DNA from: Bacteroidetes bacterium 41-46
GTDB lineage: Bacteria > Bacteroidota > Bacteroidia > Bacteroidales > UBA932
Reading direction: 5' to 3'
DNA length: 64,000 nucleotides
Assembly: GCA_001897515.1 (NCBI GenBank)
Contig: MKTA01000030.1
Coordinates: forward strand, 118,392-182,391
Shown here in pieces: positions 16,735 through 26,628 of this stretch. Position 1 is the stretch's first letter. Each line of letters begins with the position of its first letter. The translations under genes and the position numbers were made by a program. Below the pieces are notes generated by a model that did no database searches, had not been told where the DNA came from, and was given only the letters and a program-made list of their open reading frames with translations.

Positions 16735-18072
16735 CTATTTAAAAGATCGGATTGCAGCAAGTGCCCACCGCCAATGGTTGTATACCAAATTTGAAAGTAG
16801 GGGGATAATGACTAAAGCAGCAACTCCCCAGTCTGTGAAATGTAAGAAGAGAAATATTACAAAGACTGTTACAAGAGCTGTGACGAGCTGTGCTTTAAAG
16901 TGTGGAACCTCATTTCCGGCAAGCAGTAATGATGTTGATATGTAAGTAAAACTGTCAAATATTGCTGATACAAGGAGTAAAGCAAACAGAGGCCCACTAA
17001 TAAATCTTGTTTTACTTCCTATTAAATCCAGCGTAAAATCACCTGCCAGAAATGCTCCTGCAAAACAAAACAGTCCAACAGCCAGAGCAATGGCAAGAGC
17101 CTTAAAATACATTCTCTTAAGCTGTATGAAATTACTTGATATCTTATGCTGTGTAATTTTTGGATAGAAGGTTACAAACCAAACAACTGATAGTGTGTAG
17201 GTAATTTCTGCAACCTGTTTGCTTAAACCATAATCTCCAACTGCAGAGAGAGGAATATAGATTCCGGCAAAAGCGGCAAGCATCCTGTTAGATATTATCC
17301 AGCTTATTCCTGTGAGTCCGGATTTATATGCAGTATTCCACAGGTTTTTCAGAAGACCCCTCCATTCGGCTGGTTTACTGTTCTGTATAAGTTCAGAGGT
17401 CTCTTTATCATAAAAAGCTCTGTATGCCAATACTCTATTAACTACTACAGAGGCAATTTGACCCACAACCATTGAAATTATCCCAAATCCCATCACAAGT
17501 AGCAGCGACGCTATGGCTATATGGAGCAACTGAGAGAGAACAACAATTTGTCTTGCTTTCATTATCATTCCTCTTCCTACAAGCATTGAATCGTAATAGT
17601 ATGTATAGAACTGATAGCAGAGAAGTGCTCCGTACGCGTACCAGGAGAGTTTTGCAGATAGCATATCTCCTGAATAGTCATTCATAATATGATTAAGATA
17701 CAGCACTCCTGCCGTAGCGAGGAATAGAAGAAGAAGAATAGCTACTGAGCCGTAAAATCGTTTAACAGCATTTATAAGACCTCCTAAAAGCGAATAATCT
17801 GTTCCGGCATTTGAATCAACGGGGTCAAAGCCCTGGGATTTAATCTCTTTTGCCCCGCTATATACATATGTTATTGCTCTTGAGAAGGTGGGTGAAAAAC
17901 CAAAATCAAGAAGTTCTGTAATGGCTTTTATACTAAGCATAATACTCCACAAGCCATACTCTTCCGGAGAGAGCATTTTAAGTATAAGCGGCAGAATTAT
18001 GAGGGCGGATGCCACCCTCATAAAACTGGCGCTGTAATTCCAAAGCAAGTCTCTCCTGCCTAAATTCATCAA
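16735..18072 (-). CDS. MATE/Wzx-type polysaccharide flippase family protein
   Basis: This 445-residue integral membrane protein has about 12 hydrophobic helices and starts MMNLGRRDLLWNYSASFMRV. The opening helices (ALIILPLILKMLSPEEYGLWS) match the first two helices of Wzx/MVF-type flippases. These move lipid-linked sugars or related lipids across the inner membrane. No glycosyltransferase genes are next to it, so the substrate is unknown. It begins 6 bases after the stop codon of the porin-like gene, so the two form an operon. Confidence 0.8.
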   Translation of the reverse strand: MMNLGRRDLLWNYSASFMRVASALIILPLILKMLSPEEYGLWSIMLSIKAITELLDFGFSPTFSRAITYVYSGAKEIKSQGFDPVDSNAGTDYSLLGGLINAVKRFYGSVAILLLLFLATAGVLYLNHIMNDYSGDMLSAKLSWYAYGALLCYQFYTYYYDSMLVGRGMIMKARQIVVLSQLLHIAIASLLLVMGFGIISMVVGQIASVVVNRVLAYRAFYDKETSELIQNSKPAEWRGLLKNLWNTAYKSGLTGISWIISNRMLAAFAGIYIPLSAVGDYGLSKQVAEITYTLSVVWFVTFYPKITQHKISSNFIQLKRMYFKALAIALAVGLFCFAGAFLAGDFTLDLIGSKTRFISGPLFALLLVSAIFDSFTYISTSLLLAGNEVPHFKAQLVTALVTVFVIFLFLHFTDWGVAALVIIPLLSNLVYNHWRWALAAIRSFK

Positions 18073-18078
18073 TAACTA

Positions 18079-19344
18079 TTAAAACAGATATTTAGCCATA
18101 AATTCAATCCTGTTGTTATGGTTTACGGCAAATTGTTCAACAGGTTTGAAGTATGGATCAATACTCTTTGCCCACCTGGCGTGAGATAGAGAGTATTCAA
18201 GCCCAAAGATAAACTTCTTTGCTAAAGTATATGTTATTCTTGGAGAAATTCTTGAAAACCAGTTTAACTTTGGGTCTTTGTAAAAACCGTACAGATACTC
18301 TCCGTTTAACACAGATATATCCATCATCTTTGCAGACCCAAGATTCTTTTGGTAGCCGGCAAAGATCCCAAGATTAAAATTATTGAATGACGGCGATTCA
18401 AAATCTATCCATGTGGAGTAAGCCCTAATGTTTGCATAAGAATAGTCTACGACAGGAGTGGTGGAGCTGGAGAATATGTTGTCATACTTTCCGTAGCCAC
18501 CAATCATTCCAAGGTGCGAAAGGTTTTCTCCATATATTCCCCATAATCTTAATGTATATCCTTTTGCAATATTTGCTCTGAAAAATGCGTTTATATCATA
18601 AGATCCAATAGTCTCCTTATAGAAGTTTGCATTATCAGAAACTCTTGGTTTTAAAAGTTTGTATCCAAAAGTAACCCCTCCAAAAATCTTGTTCGGATTT
18701 CCAAACTTAATCTGAGCCTGAAGATTTGGCAGACCGGCCTGTGCCTGAGCCTTAGCCGGACCTAGAGAGTTGTGGCCACTGAACATATGGGCGGCAAGTA
18801 TCAAATTTATATTATCAGAAAACTTATGCGAGAATCTAATTTGCATATTTCTGTTAAGTGGATTAAAGGGGTATCCTGCACCAAATCCTACAGTCTGACC
18901 TGCAACCTCTTTAACGCTGGTCAGGTGATCCGTCTGTCCAAAGAGAAGAGCGCTCTTCTCCCACTCCATGTTAATATATGCATGCCTGAGATTAAGCATC
19001 CCGATATATGATTCTGAAGAACCAGTAAAATCTGCCTCAATGTAAGATGTGATATTGGCATTTAGCAGTCTCATTCCCGCTACAGTAAATGTTAATCTTG
19101 ATGTTGCAACGGAAAAATTGAGGGAGCCGGTTTCATTCATATCTGTTCCTGAGGAGTTAAGCTTAGGTGCAAGAGGATAAAAGTAGATATGATCATACCT
19201 AGACACCCTTGAGCGATAATCATCGTAGTAGCTTTTAAATTCGACAAAACCGCCAAACTTGTAAGTGATCTTGTTCTCCTGTGCTTTTATAACAGAAGTG
19301 CCCGCTGCAATCAGCAGGAAAAGTACAAATAGATTTCTTTTCAT
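18079..19344 (-). CDS. outer membrane porin-like beta-barrel protein
   Basis: This 421-residue protein has a signal peptide (RNLFVLFLLIAAGTSVIKAQ). Many alternating aromatic and polar beta strands follow, with a C-terminal aromatic residue (FMAKYLF), the usual mark of an outer membrane barrel. KFGGFVEFKSYYDDYRS near the start resembles Bacteroidetes porin-type proteins. The solute is unknown. It is the first gene of an operon with the flippase. A -7 box lies upstream at 19370-19377. Family assignment is from general barrel features, so the exact class is uncertain. Confidence 0.75.
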   Translation of the reverse strand: MKRNLFVLFLLIAAGTSVIKAQENKITYKFGGFVEFKSYYDDYRSRVSRYDHIYFYPLAPKLNSSGTDMNETGSLNFSVATSRLTFTVAGMRLLNANITSYIEADFTGSSESYIGMLNLRHAYINMEWEKSALLFGQTDHLTSVKEVAGQTVGFGAGYPFNPLNRNMQIRFSHKFSDNINLILAAHMFSGHNSLGPAKAQAQAGLPNLQAQIKFGNPNKIFGGVTFGYKLLKPRVSDNANFYKETIGSYDINAFFRANIAKGYTLRLWGIYGENLSHLGMIGGYGKYDNIFSSSTTPVVDYSYANIRAYSTWIDFESPSFNNFNLGIFAGYQKNLGSAKMMDISVLNGEYLYGFYKDPKLNWFSRISPRITYTLAKKFIFGLEYSLSHARWAKSIDPYFKPVEQFAVNHNNRIEFMAKYLF

Positions 19345-19369
19345 AGTTTGATTATAAGATAATTTGCTT

Positions 19370-19377
19370 CAAATATA
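19370..19377 (-). promoter_or_regulatory. -7 box of the porin-flippase operon
   Basis: On the minus strand TATATTTG matches TAnnTTTG and lies 25 bases before the start codon at 19344. No clear -33 TTG was seen. Confidence 0.45.
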
Positions 19378-19413
19378 CATCTTTTAGAAGAAAGTATCAC
19401 CTTTTACTATAAT

Positions 19414-19446
19414 TAAAAAAAGGGGGGAGTGAAAAACACTCCCCCG
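19414..19446 (-). terminator. intrinsic terminator after tRNA-Arg(CCT)
   Basis: On the minus strand GGGGGAGTG and CACTCCCCC form a perfect 9-base stem around TTTTT, followed by CTTTTTTT. It lies just past the 3' end of the tRNA and ends the yceD-rpmF-fabH-tRNA transcript. Confidence 0.85.
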
Positions 19447-19447
19447 G

Positions 19448-19519
19448 TAGCCCCACCAGGACTCGAACCTGGATTTAAAGTTTAGGAAACTTTCGTTCTA
19501 TCCCTTGAACTATAGGGCC
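19448..19519 (-). tRNA. tRNA-Arg (anticodon CCT)
   Basis: On the minus strand the anticodon stem AAAGT/ACTTT closes the loop TTCCTAA, giving CCT. The T-arm is CCAGG-TTCGAGT-CCTGG. The acceptor GGCCCTA pairs with TGGGGCT, with two G-T pairs. CCA is not encoded. The gene begins 16 bases after the fabH stop codon with no promoter between, so it is probably cut out of the fabH transcript. Confidence 0.93.
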
Positions 19520-19535
19520 CTGTTATGTTAAAGGC

Positions 19536-20528
19536 CTAATAAGCCCATCTGTACAGCATTGATCCCCATGTAAAGCCAGCTCCAAAAGCTGAGAAGACTA
19601 GGATGTCACCCTTTTTGAAGTTCTTTTCATATTCCCACAATACCAAAGGTATGGAAGTTCCTGCTGTATTTCCGTACTTCTCAATATTGATAAGAATCTT
19701 CTCGCTTGTAAGACCCATTCTTTTTCCGGTAGCCTCAATAATTCTCATATTAGCCTGATGAGGAATAAGGTAAGCAATATCCTCTGCCTTTAGATTATGC
19801 TTCTCCATTATCTCCACAGAAACATCAGCCATTCGGCTAACAGCATATTTAAAGACAGTCTGACCATCCTGATGAATATAATGCTCTCTGTTCTTAAGAG
19901 TCTCCTCTGTAGGAGGATATGCGGATCCTCCGGCCTTCTGATAAAGATAGTGCCTTCCTATTCCGTCCACCCTGAGAATCTGGTCGTAAAGTCCCAGATT
20001 TTCATCGTCTGTCGGTTCAATAAGCATTGCAACTGCAGCATCTCCAAAGAGAGGGCAAGTTGTTCTGTCAGTATAATCTGTCATCCCCGACATTCTCTCG
20101 CCTGTAACCAGAACCATCTTCTTTGACTGACCGCTCTGAACAAATGTAGATGCAGTTGCAAAGGAGAAGAGGAAGCCTGAACAGCCTGCATTAATATCAT
20201 ACCCCCAGGCATTTGTAATACCCACCTTGTCAGATATAATATTTGCAGTTGCCGGAAAAAGCATATCTGGTGAGACAGTGGCGCAAAGCACCATATCAAC
20301 CTCCTCCGGATTTGTTCCAGTTTTTTCAAGAAGCCTTCTTACGGCTTCAGCACCCATATACGAGGTCCCAAGTCCATCTTCCTTAAGAATCCTCCTCTCT
20401 TTAACCCCGATTCTTGTCATAATCCACTCATCGGTTGTGTCAACCATAGTGGAAATTTCGTCGTTAGTGAGGATATATTCAGGCAGAAAAGCCTCAATAC
20501 CTGTTATAATGGCTCTTTTGGCGCTCAT
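19536..20528 (-). CDS. fabH: 3-oxoacyl-ACP synthase III
   Basis: This 330-residue enzyme starts fatty acid synthesis by condensing acetyl-CoA (or a branched primer) with malonyl-ACP. The catalytic triad is visible: C116 in DINAGCSGFLF, H257 in LIPHQANMR and N287 in EKYGNTAGTS. Length is standard. It follows yceD and rpmF with 12 bases after rpmF, the usual bacterial cluster, although plsX, which normally sits between rpmF and fabH, is absent. A tRNA-Arg gene lies just downstream on the same transcript. Confidence 0.96.
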   Translation of the reverse strand: MSAKRAIITGIEAFLPEYILTNDEISTMVDTTDEWIMTRIGVKERRILKEDGLGTSYMGAEAVRRLLEKTGTNPEEVDMVLCATVSPDMLFPATANIISDKVGITNAWGYDINAGCSGFLFSFATASTFVQSGQSKKMVLVTGERMSGMTDYTDRTTCPLFGDAAVAMLIEPTDDENLGLYDQILRVDGIGRHYLYQKAGGSAYPPTEETLKNREHYIHQDGQTVFKYAVSRMADVSVEIMEKHNLKAEDIAYLIPHQANMRIIEATGKRMGLTSEKILINIEKYGNTAGTSIPLVLWEYEKNFKKGDILVFSAFGAGFTWGSMLYRWAY

Positions 20529-20540
20529 TTTAAAAAAGCG

Positions 20541-20723
20541 TTATGCCGTTGGCTTTTCAATCACAAGACGACCTCTGTAGAAGCCGCATTCAGGACATAC
20601 TCTGTGATAAAGAACAGCTGCGCCGCAATTTGAGCAAGTGCCGAGTGTAGGAACTACTGCCTTATAGTGAGTTCTGCGCTTATCTCTGCGTGTCTTGGAA
20701 ATTCTGTGTTTAGGATGTGCCAT
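20541..20723 (-). CDS. rpmF: ribosomal protein bL32
   Basis: This 60-residue protein of the large ribosomal subunit starts MAHPKHRISKTRRDKRRTHY, the classic bL32 opening. Two CxxC pairs (CSNCG and CPECG) form the zinc-binding knuckle of the C+ form of the protein. It lies between yceD (21 bases upstream) and fabH (12 bases downstream) and shares their transcript. Confidence 0.97.
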   Translation of the reverse strand: MAHPKHRISKTRRDKRRTHYKAVVPTLGTCSNCGAAVLYHRVCPECGFYRGRLVIEKPTA

Positions 20724-20744
20724 TTTTTTATCTTTTAAACTATA

Positions 20745-21269
20745 TTAATTCAACAAATCTTTAAGCTTTCCAAAGGGTGAATTCTCCGATGATTCATTTG
20801 CAACTGCTCTGTTAGAGAGAGACCTCAGCCTCCGGGCCATCTCCTCATTACACTCCCCCTCTGAATGAACTCTCTGAAGCGGCAGACTTAAGCATACGTA
20901 ATCGTAAAAAAACTGCTCAAGATCCAACTCTGCCTCTGAAGGCTCCAAAATCATCACCTCATCACTATCCTCCTCCCCCTCTGTTCTGGCAAATTTTACA
21001 ATAAGCTTAACATCGGTTCTGAGAGGAATCCTCAGCTCCTCCAGACATCTGTCGCACTCTGAAACAACCTCTCCCTCTATCTCACCTGTTATACCAATCC
21101 ACAACGGTTGTTTATCAAGTACAATTTCAGCAGTTAAATATGCCTCTGACACCAGGGATTCGTCAAACCTGTGAAAAAAGGGGGTGTCAAGCGTGAAAGT
21201 GTAATTGTGTTTCCCCGTAGACAACCCTTTTATGGGTATCAGAAAATCATTATGAACTGCTTTACTCAT
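20745..21269 (-). CDS. YceD/DUF177 family protein
   Basis: This 174-residue protein has the YceD (DUF177) core, with C72-x-x-C75 in SECDRCLEELRIPL. The family is commonly encoded just before rpmF and is linked to 23S rRNA processing or ribosome assembly. It is acidic in its middle (EGEEDSDEVMILEPSEAELD region). It is the first gene of the rpmF-fabH operon, with a promoter at 21286-21315 that overlaps the end of typA. Confidence 0.88.
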   Translation of the reverse strand: MSKAVHNDFLIPIKGLSTGKHNYTFTLDTPFFHRFDESLVSEAYLTAEIVLDKQPLWIGITGEIEGEVVSECDRCLEELRIPLRTDVKLIVKFARTEGEEDSDEVMILEPSEAELDLEQFFYDYVCLSLPLQRVHSEGECNEEMARRLRSLSNRAVANESSENSPFGKLKDLLN

Positions 21270-21285
21270 ATCTGAAATGAGCCTG

Positions 21286-21315
21286 CAAAGTTAATCTAAT
21301 TTTTCAAAATACAAA
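21286..21315 (-). promoter_or_regulatory. promoter of yceD-rpmF-fabH
   Basis: On the minus strand TTTG (21315-21312) and TAACTTTG (21293-21286) match the -33 and -7 boxes with near-normal spacing. The -7 box ends 16 bases before the start codon at 21269. Confidence 0.65.
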
Positions 21316-21316
21316 C

Positions 21317-23122
21317 CTATTGTTGACTCTTTCTCCTTTTCCTCTCATTCTCATCTAGATATATCTTTCTTAGTCTGATAGATTTTGGGGTAAGTTCAAC
21401 AAGTTCATCCTCCTGTATGTACTCCAGTGCCTCCTCAAGAGAGAAGATTACCGGGGGCGACAAAGCTGCCTTATCATCAGTTCCTGAAGCTCTGACATTT
21501 GTTAGTTTCTTTGTTTTGCAAAGATTAATACCCATATCATCACCTCTGGAGTTCTCACCAACTACCTGTCCGGCATATATTTCATCACCAGGATGGATGA
21601 AAAATTTTCCTCTGTCCTGCAGCTTATCCATTGCATATGCAATTGCTGTGCCTGTCTCAATTGATATAAGAGATCCGTTTGTCCTCTTCTCAATTTCACC
21701 TTTGAAGGGCTCATATGCCTTAAACCTGTGTGAAACAACAGCTTCTCCCTGAGTAGCAGTCATAAGATTGCTTCTTAATCCAATAAGTCCTCTTGAAGGA
21801 ATGTCAAAATCAAGGTGAACTCTCTCTCCTCTGTGCTCCATGTGTAACAGAGAGCCCTTTCTTCTTGTCACCATCTCAATTGCCCTTCCAACCATATCCT
21901 CAGGAAGATCTATAGTAAGATGTTCAACAGGTTCGCATCTTGCTCCATTGATTGTTTTGTCCAAAACTTTTGGCTGTCCAACCTGAAGTTCAAACCCCTC
22001 TCTTCTCATAGTCTCAATAAGAACAGAAAGGTGCAGTACGCCCCTGCCGTAAACAATAAATGAGTCTGCACTCTGGCCATCCTTAACCTTAAGAGCAAGA
22101 TTCTTCTCCAGTTCTTTTTCAAGTCTCTCCTTTAAATGCCTTGATGTAACCAACTTACCCTCCTTTCCAAAAAATGGAGAGTCGTTAATTGTAAAGAGCA
22201 TACTCATTGTTGGCTCATCTATTGCGATAGGAGGCAACGCCTCCGGATTTTCATAGTCTGCTAAAGTGTCTCCAATTTCAAAACCCTCTATCCCGACAAC
22301 TGCACATAAATCTCCACTCTTAACCATCTCCACCTTGGCCTTTTCCAAACCTGAAAAGACCATCAGCTCTTTTATCCTGACTCTCTCTGCACCCACTCCG
22401 TCTCTCTTGCACAGTGTAAGATTCATTCCGGGTTTCAAAACACCTCTGTGCAATCTTCCTATAGCAATACGGCCTACATAGGGAGAGTATTCAAGAGATG
22501 AGATAAGCATCTGAGGTGTTCCTTCAAGTTCCTCAGGTTCAGGAATCTCTTCAATAATAGTGTCAAGCAGAGCTGTGATATCCTGTGTCGGATTTTTCCA
22601 CTCTTTAGACATCCATCCCTGTTTTGCACTTCCATAAATAGTTTTAAAATCAAGCTGTTCTTCAGTCGCATCCAGGCTGAACATCAAATCAAATACCTGC
22701 TCGTTAACCTCATCCGGTCTGCAATTTGGTTTATCAACTTTATTTATAACCACGACAGGCTTCTTTCCCATTTGAATTGCCTTTTGCAGCACAAATCTTG
22801 TCTGAGGCATGGTTCCTTCAAAGGCATCAACCAGCAGCAGAACTCCATCAGCCATATTCAATACCCTCTCAACCTCTCCTCCAAAGTCAGCGTGGCCGGG
22901 CGTATCAATAATGTTAATTTTATAATCTTTATAAGGCACAGAGACGTTCTTTGCCAAAATAGTTATTCCCCTCTCTCTCTCAAGGTCGTTGTTGTCCATT
23001 ATCAGCTCGCCAAGTTTTTCCGAATCCCTGAAGATTCTGGCTTGCTGTATCATCTTGTCCACCAGTGTGGTTTTGCCATGATCCACGTGTGCGATTATGG
23101 CTATGTTTCGTATTTTTTGCAT
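21317..23122 (-). CDS. typA: ribosome-associated GTPase TypA/BipA
   Basis: This 601-residue translational GTPase of the EF-G type works on ribosome assembly and stress adaptation. The P-loop lies in [10 protein letters not shown] near residue 11, then [25 protein letters not shown] and NKVDK in order, and the BipA-specific C-terminal domain. The frame is open from 23173, but the family start is [18 protein letters not shown] at 23122. A -7 box (23140-23133) lies in the upstream codons, so the longer start is excluded and the mRNA leader is very short. guaA is divergent. Confidence 0.95.
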   Translation of the reverse strand: MQKIRNIAIIAHVDHGKTTLVDKMIQQARIFRDSEKLGELIMDNNDLERERGITILAKNVSVPYKDYKINIIDTPGHADFGGEVERVLNMADGVLLLVDAFEGTMPQTRFVLQKAIQMGKKPVVVINKVDKPNCRPDEVNEQVFDLMFSLDATEEQLDFKTIYGSAKQGWMSKEWKNPTQDITALLDTIIEEIPEPEELEGTPQMLISSLEYSPYVGRIAIGRLHRGVLKPGMNLTLCKRDGVGAERVRIKELMVFSGLEKAKVEMVKSGDLCAVVGIEGFEIGDTLADYENPEALPPIAIDEPTMSMLFTINDSPFFGKEGKLVTSRHLKERLEKELEKNLALKVKDGQSADSFIVYGRGVLHLSVLIETMRREGFELQVGQPKVLDKTINGARCEPVEHLTIDLPEDMVGRAIEMVTRRKGSLLHMEHRGERVHLDFDIPSRGLIGLRSNLMTATQGEAVVSHRFKAYEPFKGEIEKRTNGSLISIETGTAIAYAMDKLQDRGKFFIHPGDEIYAGQVVGENSRGDDMGINLCKTKKLTNVRASGTDDKAALSPPVIFSLEEALEYIQEDELVELTPKSIRLRKIYLDENERKRRKSQQ

Positions 23123-23132
23123 ATTGTGGCCG

Positions 23133-23140
23133 CAAAAGTA
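23133..23140 (-). promoter_or_regulatory. -7 box of typA
   Basis: On the minus strand TACTTTTG matches TAnnTTTG and ends only 10 bases before the typA start codon. Transcription would begin within a few bases of the ATG. Confidence 0.5.
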
Positions 23141-23152
23141 GATATAAAATAT

Positions 23153-23160
23153 TATTTTTG
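23153..23160 (+). promoter_or_regulatory. -7 box of guaA
   Basis: TATTTTTG matches TAnnTTTG and lies 28 bases before the guaA start codon. It sits back to back with the typA box, and the two promoters share about 30 bases. Confidence 0.5.
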
Positions 23161-23188
23161 CCCCCGATTTCAAGAAAAACTCCTCCCA

Positions 23189-24718
23189 ATGACTGAAAAA
23201 ATTCTTATAATTGACTTTGGCTCACAGTTTACCCAATTAATTGGAAGAAGGCTGAGAGAGCTCAATGTGTACTGCGAAATATACCCCTACAACAAATTTC
23301 CTAAACCGGACGAGAGCGTAAAAGGGGTAATACTCTCGGGCAGTCCATTCTCAGTAAGGGATAGCAATGCCCCGACTGCAGATTTGGGAGAGATTAAGGG
23401 TAAAATGCCTCTTCTTGCCGTATGCTATGGAGCACAATATATAGCAAAACATTATGGAGGAGAGGTCAATGCATCAGTCGCCAGAGAATATGGCAGAGCA
23501 ATCCTGAAAATTGACGACAGAAGCTGTCCACTGTTCAAAGGAGTAGATTCAGGCTCTCAGGTTTGGATGTCACACGGAGACACTATAACTTCTCTACCTG
23601 ACAGAGCTGTGCCGGTAGCTTCCACTGAGGATATCTCTAATGCAGCATACAGAGTTGAAGGAGAGAGAACCTATGCAGTTCAGTTTCATCCTGAAGTTTA
23701 CCATACTGAAAGAGGACTGGATATTCTAAGAAATTTTGCAATGGAGATTTGTGGCTGCTCAGGAAGCTGGACACCATCATCCTTCATTGAGACAACTGTA
23801 AAGGAGCTTAAAGATCAGCTTGGAGATGAGAGGGTTATACTTGGATTGTCAGGTGGAGTTGACTCAACAGTCGCCGCTGTACTTCTAAACAGAGCCATTG
23901 GAGAAAATTTATATTGCATATTCGTTGATAATGGACTTTTGAGAAAAGAGGAGTTTGAATCTGTGCTTGATTCATATGAACATATGGGGCTAAATGTGAT
24001 AGGTGTAAGAGCCGGAGAGAGGTTTATGGATTCACTTTCAGGGATCTCTGATCCGGAACTTAAGAGAAAAGCCATAGGAAAAACATTTATTGATGTATTT
24101 GACACAGAGTCTCATAAAATAGAAAATGTAACCTGGTTAGCACAAGGAACTATCTATCCTGACGTCATTGAATCTGTATCGGTAAACGGTCCGTCTGCCA
24201 CAATCAAATCCCATCACAACGTCGGTGGACTTCCGGACTATATGAAACTTAAAATTGTTGAACCCCTTAAGACACTCTTCAAAGATGAGGTCAGAAGGGT
24301 TGGCAGAGAGCTGGGTATCTCTGACTCTCTAATATCCAGACACCCTTTTCCGGGTCCCGGACTAGGCATAAGGGTTCTTGGCGAGATTAATCAGGAGAAG
24401 CTTAACATTCTGAAAGAGGCAGACTATATATTCATTAACTCCCTTAAAGAAAGTGGTCTATACAATAAAGTATGGCAAGCCGCAACCATACTTCTACCTG
24501 TAAAAAGCGTAGGGGTAATGGGTGACGAGAGGACTTACGAATACACAATAGCACTTAGAGCTGTTACATCAACTGATGGAATGACAGCAGACTGGGTGCA
24601 TCTCCCATATGAGTTTCTGGCTAAAGTCTCAAACGACATAATTAATAAAGTTAGAGGTGTCAACAGAGTTGTTTATGACATATCCTCTAAACCACCTGCT
24701 ACAATTGAGTGGGAATAG
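23189..24718 (+). CDS. guaA: GMP synthase (glutamine-hydrolysing)
   Basis: This 509-residue enzyme turns XMP into GMP with ATP and glutamine. The N-terminal class I amidotransferase has [17 protein letters not shown] at residues 5-21, the nucleophile C79 in [10 protein letters not shown] and the His in QFHPEVYHT. The ATP-PPase part has the PP-loop [12 protein letters not shown] near residue 219, and the C-terminal dimerisation domain ends KPPATIEWE. The frame is open upstream to 22772, but that region is typA antisense, and the ATG at 23189 gives the standard start. Its end overlaps the convergent TonB receptor gene by 20 bases. Confidence 0.97.
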   Translation: MTEKILIIDFGSQFTQLIGRRLRELNVYCEIYPYNKFPKPDESVKGVILSGSPFSVRDSNAPTADLGEIKGKMPLLAVCYGAQYIAKHYGGEVNASVAREYGRAILKIDDRSCPLFKGVDSGSQVWMSHGDTITSLPDRAVPVASTEDISNAAYRVEGERTYAVQFHPEVYHTERGLDILRNFAMEICGCSGSWTPSSFIETTVKELKDQLGDERVILGLSGGVDSTVAAVLLNRAIGENLYCIFVDNGLLRKEEFESVLDSYEHMGLNVIGVRAGERFMDSLSGISDPELKRKAIGKTFIDVFDTESHKIENVTWLAQGTIYPDVIESVSVNGPSATIKSHHNVGGLPDYMKLKIVEPLKTLFKDEVRRVGRELGISDSLISRHPFPGPGLGIRVLGEINQEKLNILKEADYIFINSLKESGLYNKVWQAATILLPVKSVGVMGDERTYEYTIALRAVTSTDGMTADWVHLPYEFLAKVSNDIINKVRGVNRVVYDISSKPPATIEWE

Positions 24719-26591
24719 TAAAACTCACACCTGCCGACACAGTTGCTCCAGGCATCGGGAAACCCACATTTATTGAATAATTTGCACCTGTAAGGTTTTC
24801 GCCCTTCAGGAAGAGAGTGTAATCAAACCATTTTGCTTTACCGTTGTAAGATGCCGATGCATTAACCAGGGTATAGCTCTCTTTTTGAGGATTTGGACCT
24901 GTCGTAAGATATAGGTTTGAGATAGTCTGAATACCTGCAGAGAATCTAAATTTTCCCGGAGAGTAGAGTAGCATTGCATTAAACATATTCTCAGGAGCGG
25001 CAGGTACAGGATTCTTCATATGAAGGTATGAGTAATTTGCCGTCAAACTGAGATTTTGTACAATCTCCGCCATAAAATCAAATTCAACACCTCTGTTGTT
25101 CATCTCTCCGATATTTACGTTTTTTGGTTTCCCATCAACGAATGCCACCTGAATCAAGTTTTCACCAGTTATAATATATAGTGAGGCCTCTGCGGTTATT
25201 CTTCCACCCATAAAGCTTTGCATTACAGAAATTTCATTATTGAAAAACCGCTCAGGTAACAAATTAGGGTTTTGTGGAGGGAACATATACATCTCCCTTA
25301 TATTAGGGCTTCTAAAACCTTTGGAAAAAATATATTTAATGGTATTGCCCTCTGTAAGATTAAGGGAGGCACCAGCCTGCGGAACCAATTCTCCACCAAA
25401 TGTAGAATTATACTCATATCTAACCCCTCCGTTTACTGTTAAAACCTTGAAGAGCTTCTGCTGAGCAATTGCATATGCCGCAAGCTCAGAAACGCTTTTA
25501 TCAACAAGCAGAAGTGGAATGGCAGATGATTCTGCAACTGGAATATTTGATGCTCTGCCTCCCCAGCTTTTAAAATCGGCTCCAACAGTTACGGTAGTAC
25601 CAAGGGGTCCGGAATAGCTTTGATATAGCATCACTCCGGAGTTGTGGTCAATTGATTTAAACATCATCTCCCTGGGTGATTCCCCTTCAAAATACCCATC
25701 ATTTATAAAATGGTCTCCATAGCCGTAAAAGCCCTTCAGAGCTCCGGAAAATCGCCCGAAAGAGTTCTCCAGGGTGAGCGAGGCATTACCTCTTAATATA
25801 TCCATAGTGTTATCAAAAACAGGCTTATCAATCCTTCCGGGATTTTGTGAAATAGTTTTAGCAACAGAAATGTCTCCGGTTAATTTGAAGTTCTCATCTA
25901 TTTTGTAAACAGATTTTAAGTAACCATTTGTTATTTTGAACAGAGAGTTCTCTCTGTGTCCTTCCGTTCTGTCGTGATTAAAAGAGGCAAAGAGAGAGAA
26001 TCTGTTTTTGGAAAAACCCGTACTTATCATATACTTCTGTGTGTTATATGATCCATACATAAACCTTCCTGTAAGTCTAAGCCCCTGCTCGGGATGTCTG
26101 TGAGTAATTACATTAACAACTCCTGCAGCTGCGTTTGAGCCGTAAACAATAGACCCTGGTCCCCTGACAACTTCAACTCTTTCTGCATCTGATGCTACAT
26201 ATAAATCAGGAAGAGCATGACCAAATATACCTGCAAACTGAGGCTGACCATCAAGCATAAGCAGAACTTTGTTTCCCTGTCCTATACCTCTTATGTTGAC
26301 TACACCCGCAGAGCCCTCTGAGACTCCAAAGCCGGTCACACCTCTTTGAGTAACAAATAGTCCTGGGACCTCTCTTCCAAGAGTTGGCAACAAAGCTGAA
26401 TTAACAGATGCCTCAAGTTTTTCAGAATTAACAATATTTACCGAATTTGGGACAAGACTCCTTTTGACAGGAATTTTAATAGCTGTAACAATAGCTGAGT
26501 CAATATCTCTGATTTTTAATGTGTCCGATGAGAAGACCTTCCCTGTCGGCAAAAAGATGAGTATGGCAATTACAATTGTCAGTTTTCTCAT
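24699..26591 (-). CDS. TonB-dependent outer membrane receptor
   Basis: This 630-residue protein has a signal peptide, a plug domain and a 22-strand type barrel. The plug carries the usual [18 protein letters not shown] and [20 protein letters not shown] segments. It lacks the N-terminal carboxypeptidase-like domain of SusC proteins and has no SusD partner, so it more likely takes up a metal chelate, cofactor or similar small ligand than a glycan. The substrate is unknown. It overlaps guaA tail to tail by 20 bases. A -7 box lies at 26611-26618. Confidence 0.9.
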   Translation of the reverse strand: MRKLTIVIAILIFLPTGKVFSSDTLKIRDIDSAIVTAIKIPVKRSLVPNSVNIVNSEKLEASVNSALLPTLGREVPGLFVTQRGVTGFGVSEGSAGVVNIRGIGQGNKVLLMLDGQPQFAGIFGHALPDLYVASDAERVEVVRGPGSIVYGSNAAAGVVNVITHRHPEQGLRLTGRFMYGSYNTQKYMISTGFSKNRFSLFASFNHDRTEGHRENSLFKITNGYLKSVYKIDENFKLTGDISVAKTISQNPGRIDKPVFDNTMDILRGNASLTLENSFGRFSGALKGFYGYGDHFINDGYFEGESPREMMFKSIDHNSGVMLYQSYSGPLGTTVTVGADFKSWGGRASNIPVAESSAIPLLLVDKSVSELAAYAIAQQKLFKVLTVNGGVRYEYNSTFGGELVPQAGASLNLTEGNTIKYIFSKGFRSPNIREMYMFPPQNPNLLPERFFNNEISVMQSFMGGRITAEASLYIITGENLIQVAFVDGKPKNVNIGEMNNRGVEFDFMAEIVQNLSLTANYSYLHMKNPVPAAPENMFNAMLLYSPGKFRFSAGIQTISNLYLTTGPNPQKESYTLVNASASYNGKAKWFDYTLFLKGENLTGANYSINVGFPMPGATVSAGVSFTIPTQL

Positions 26592-26610
26592 TGAAAATAA
26601 TTTTGGGAAG

Positions 26611-26618
26611 CAAATATA
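26611..26618 (-). promoter_or_regulatory. -7 box of the TonB receptor gene
   Basis: On the minus strand TATATTTG matches TAnnTTTG and lies 19 bases before the start codon at 26591. No clear -33 box was found. Confidence 0.45.
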
Positions 26619-26628
26619 ATAAATTCCG

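Noticed and set aside
22772..23188. N-terminal extension of guaA by 139 codons
   Set aside because: The extension is antisense to typA and crosses both promoters. The ATG at 23189 gives the normal GMP synthase start.
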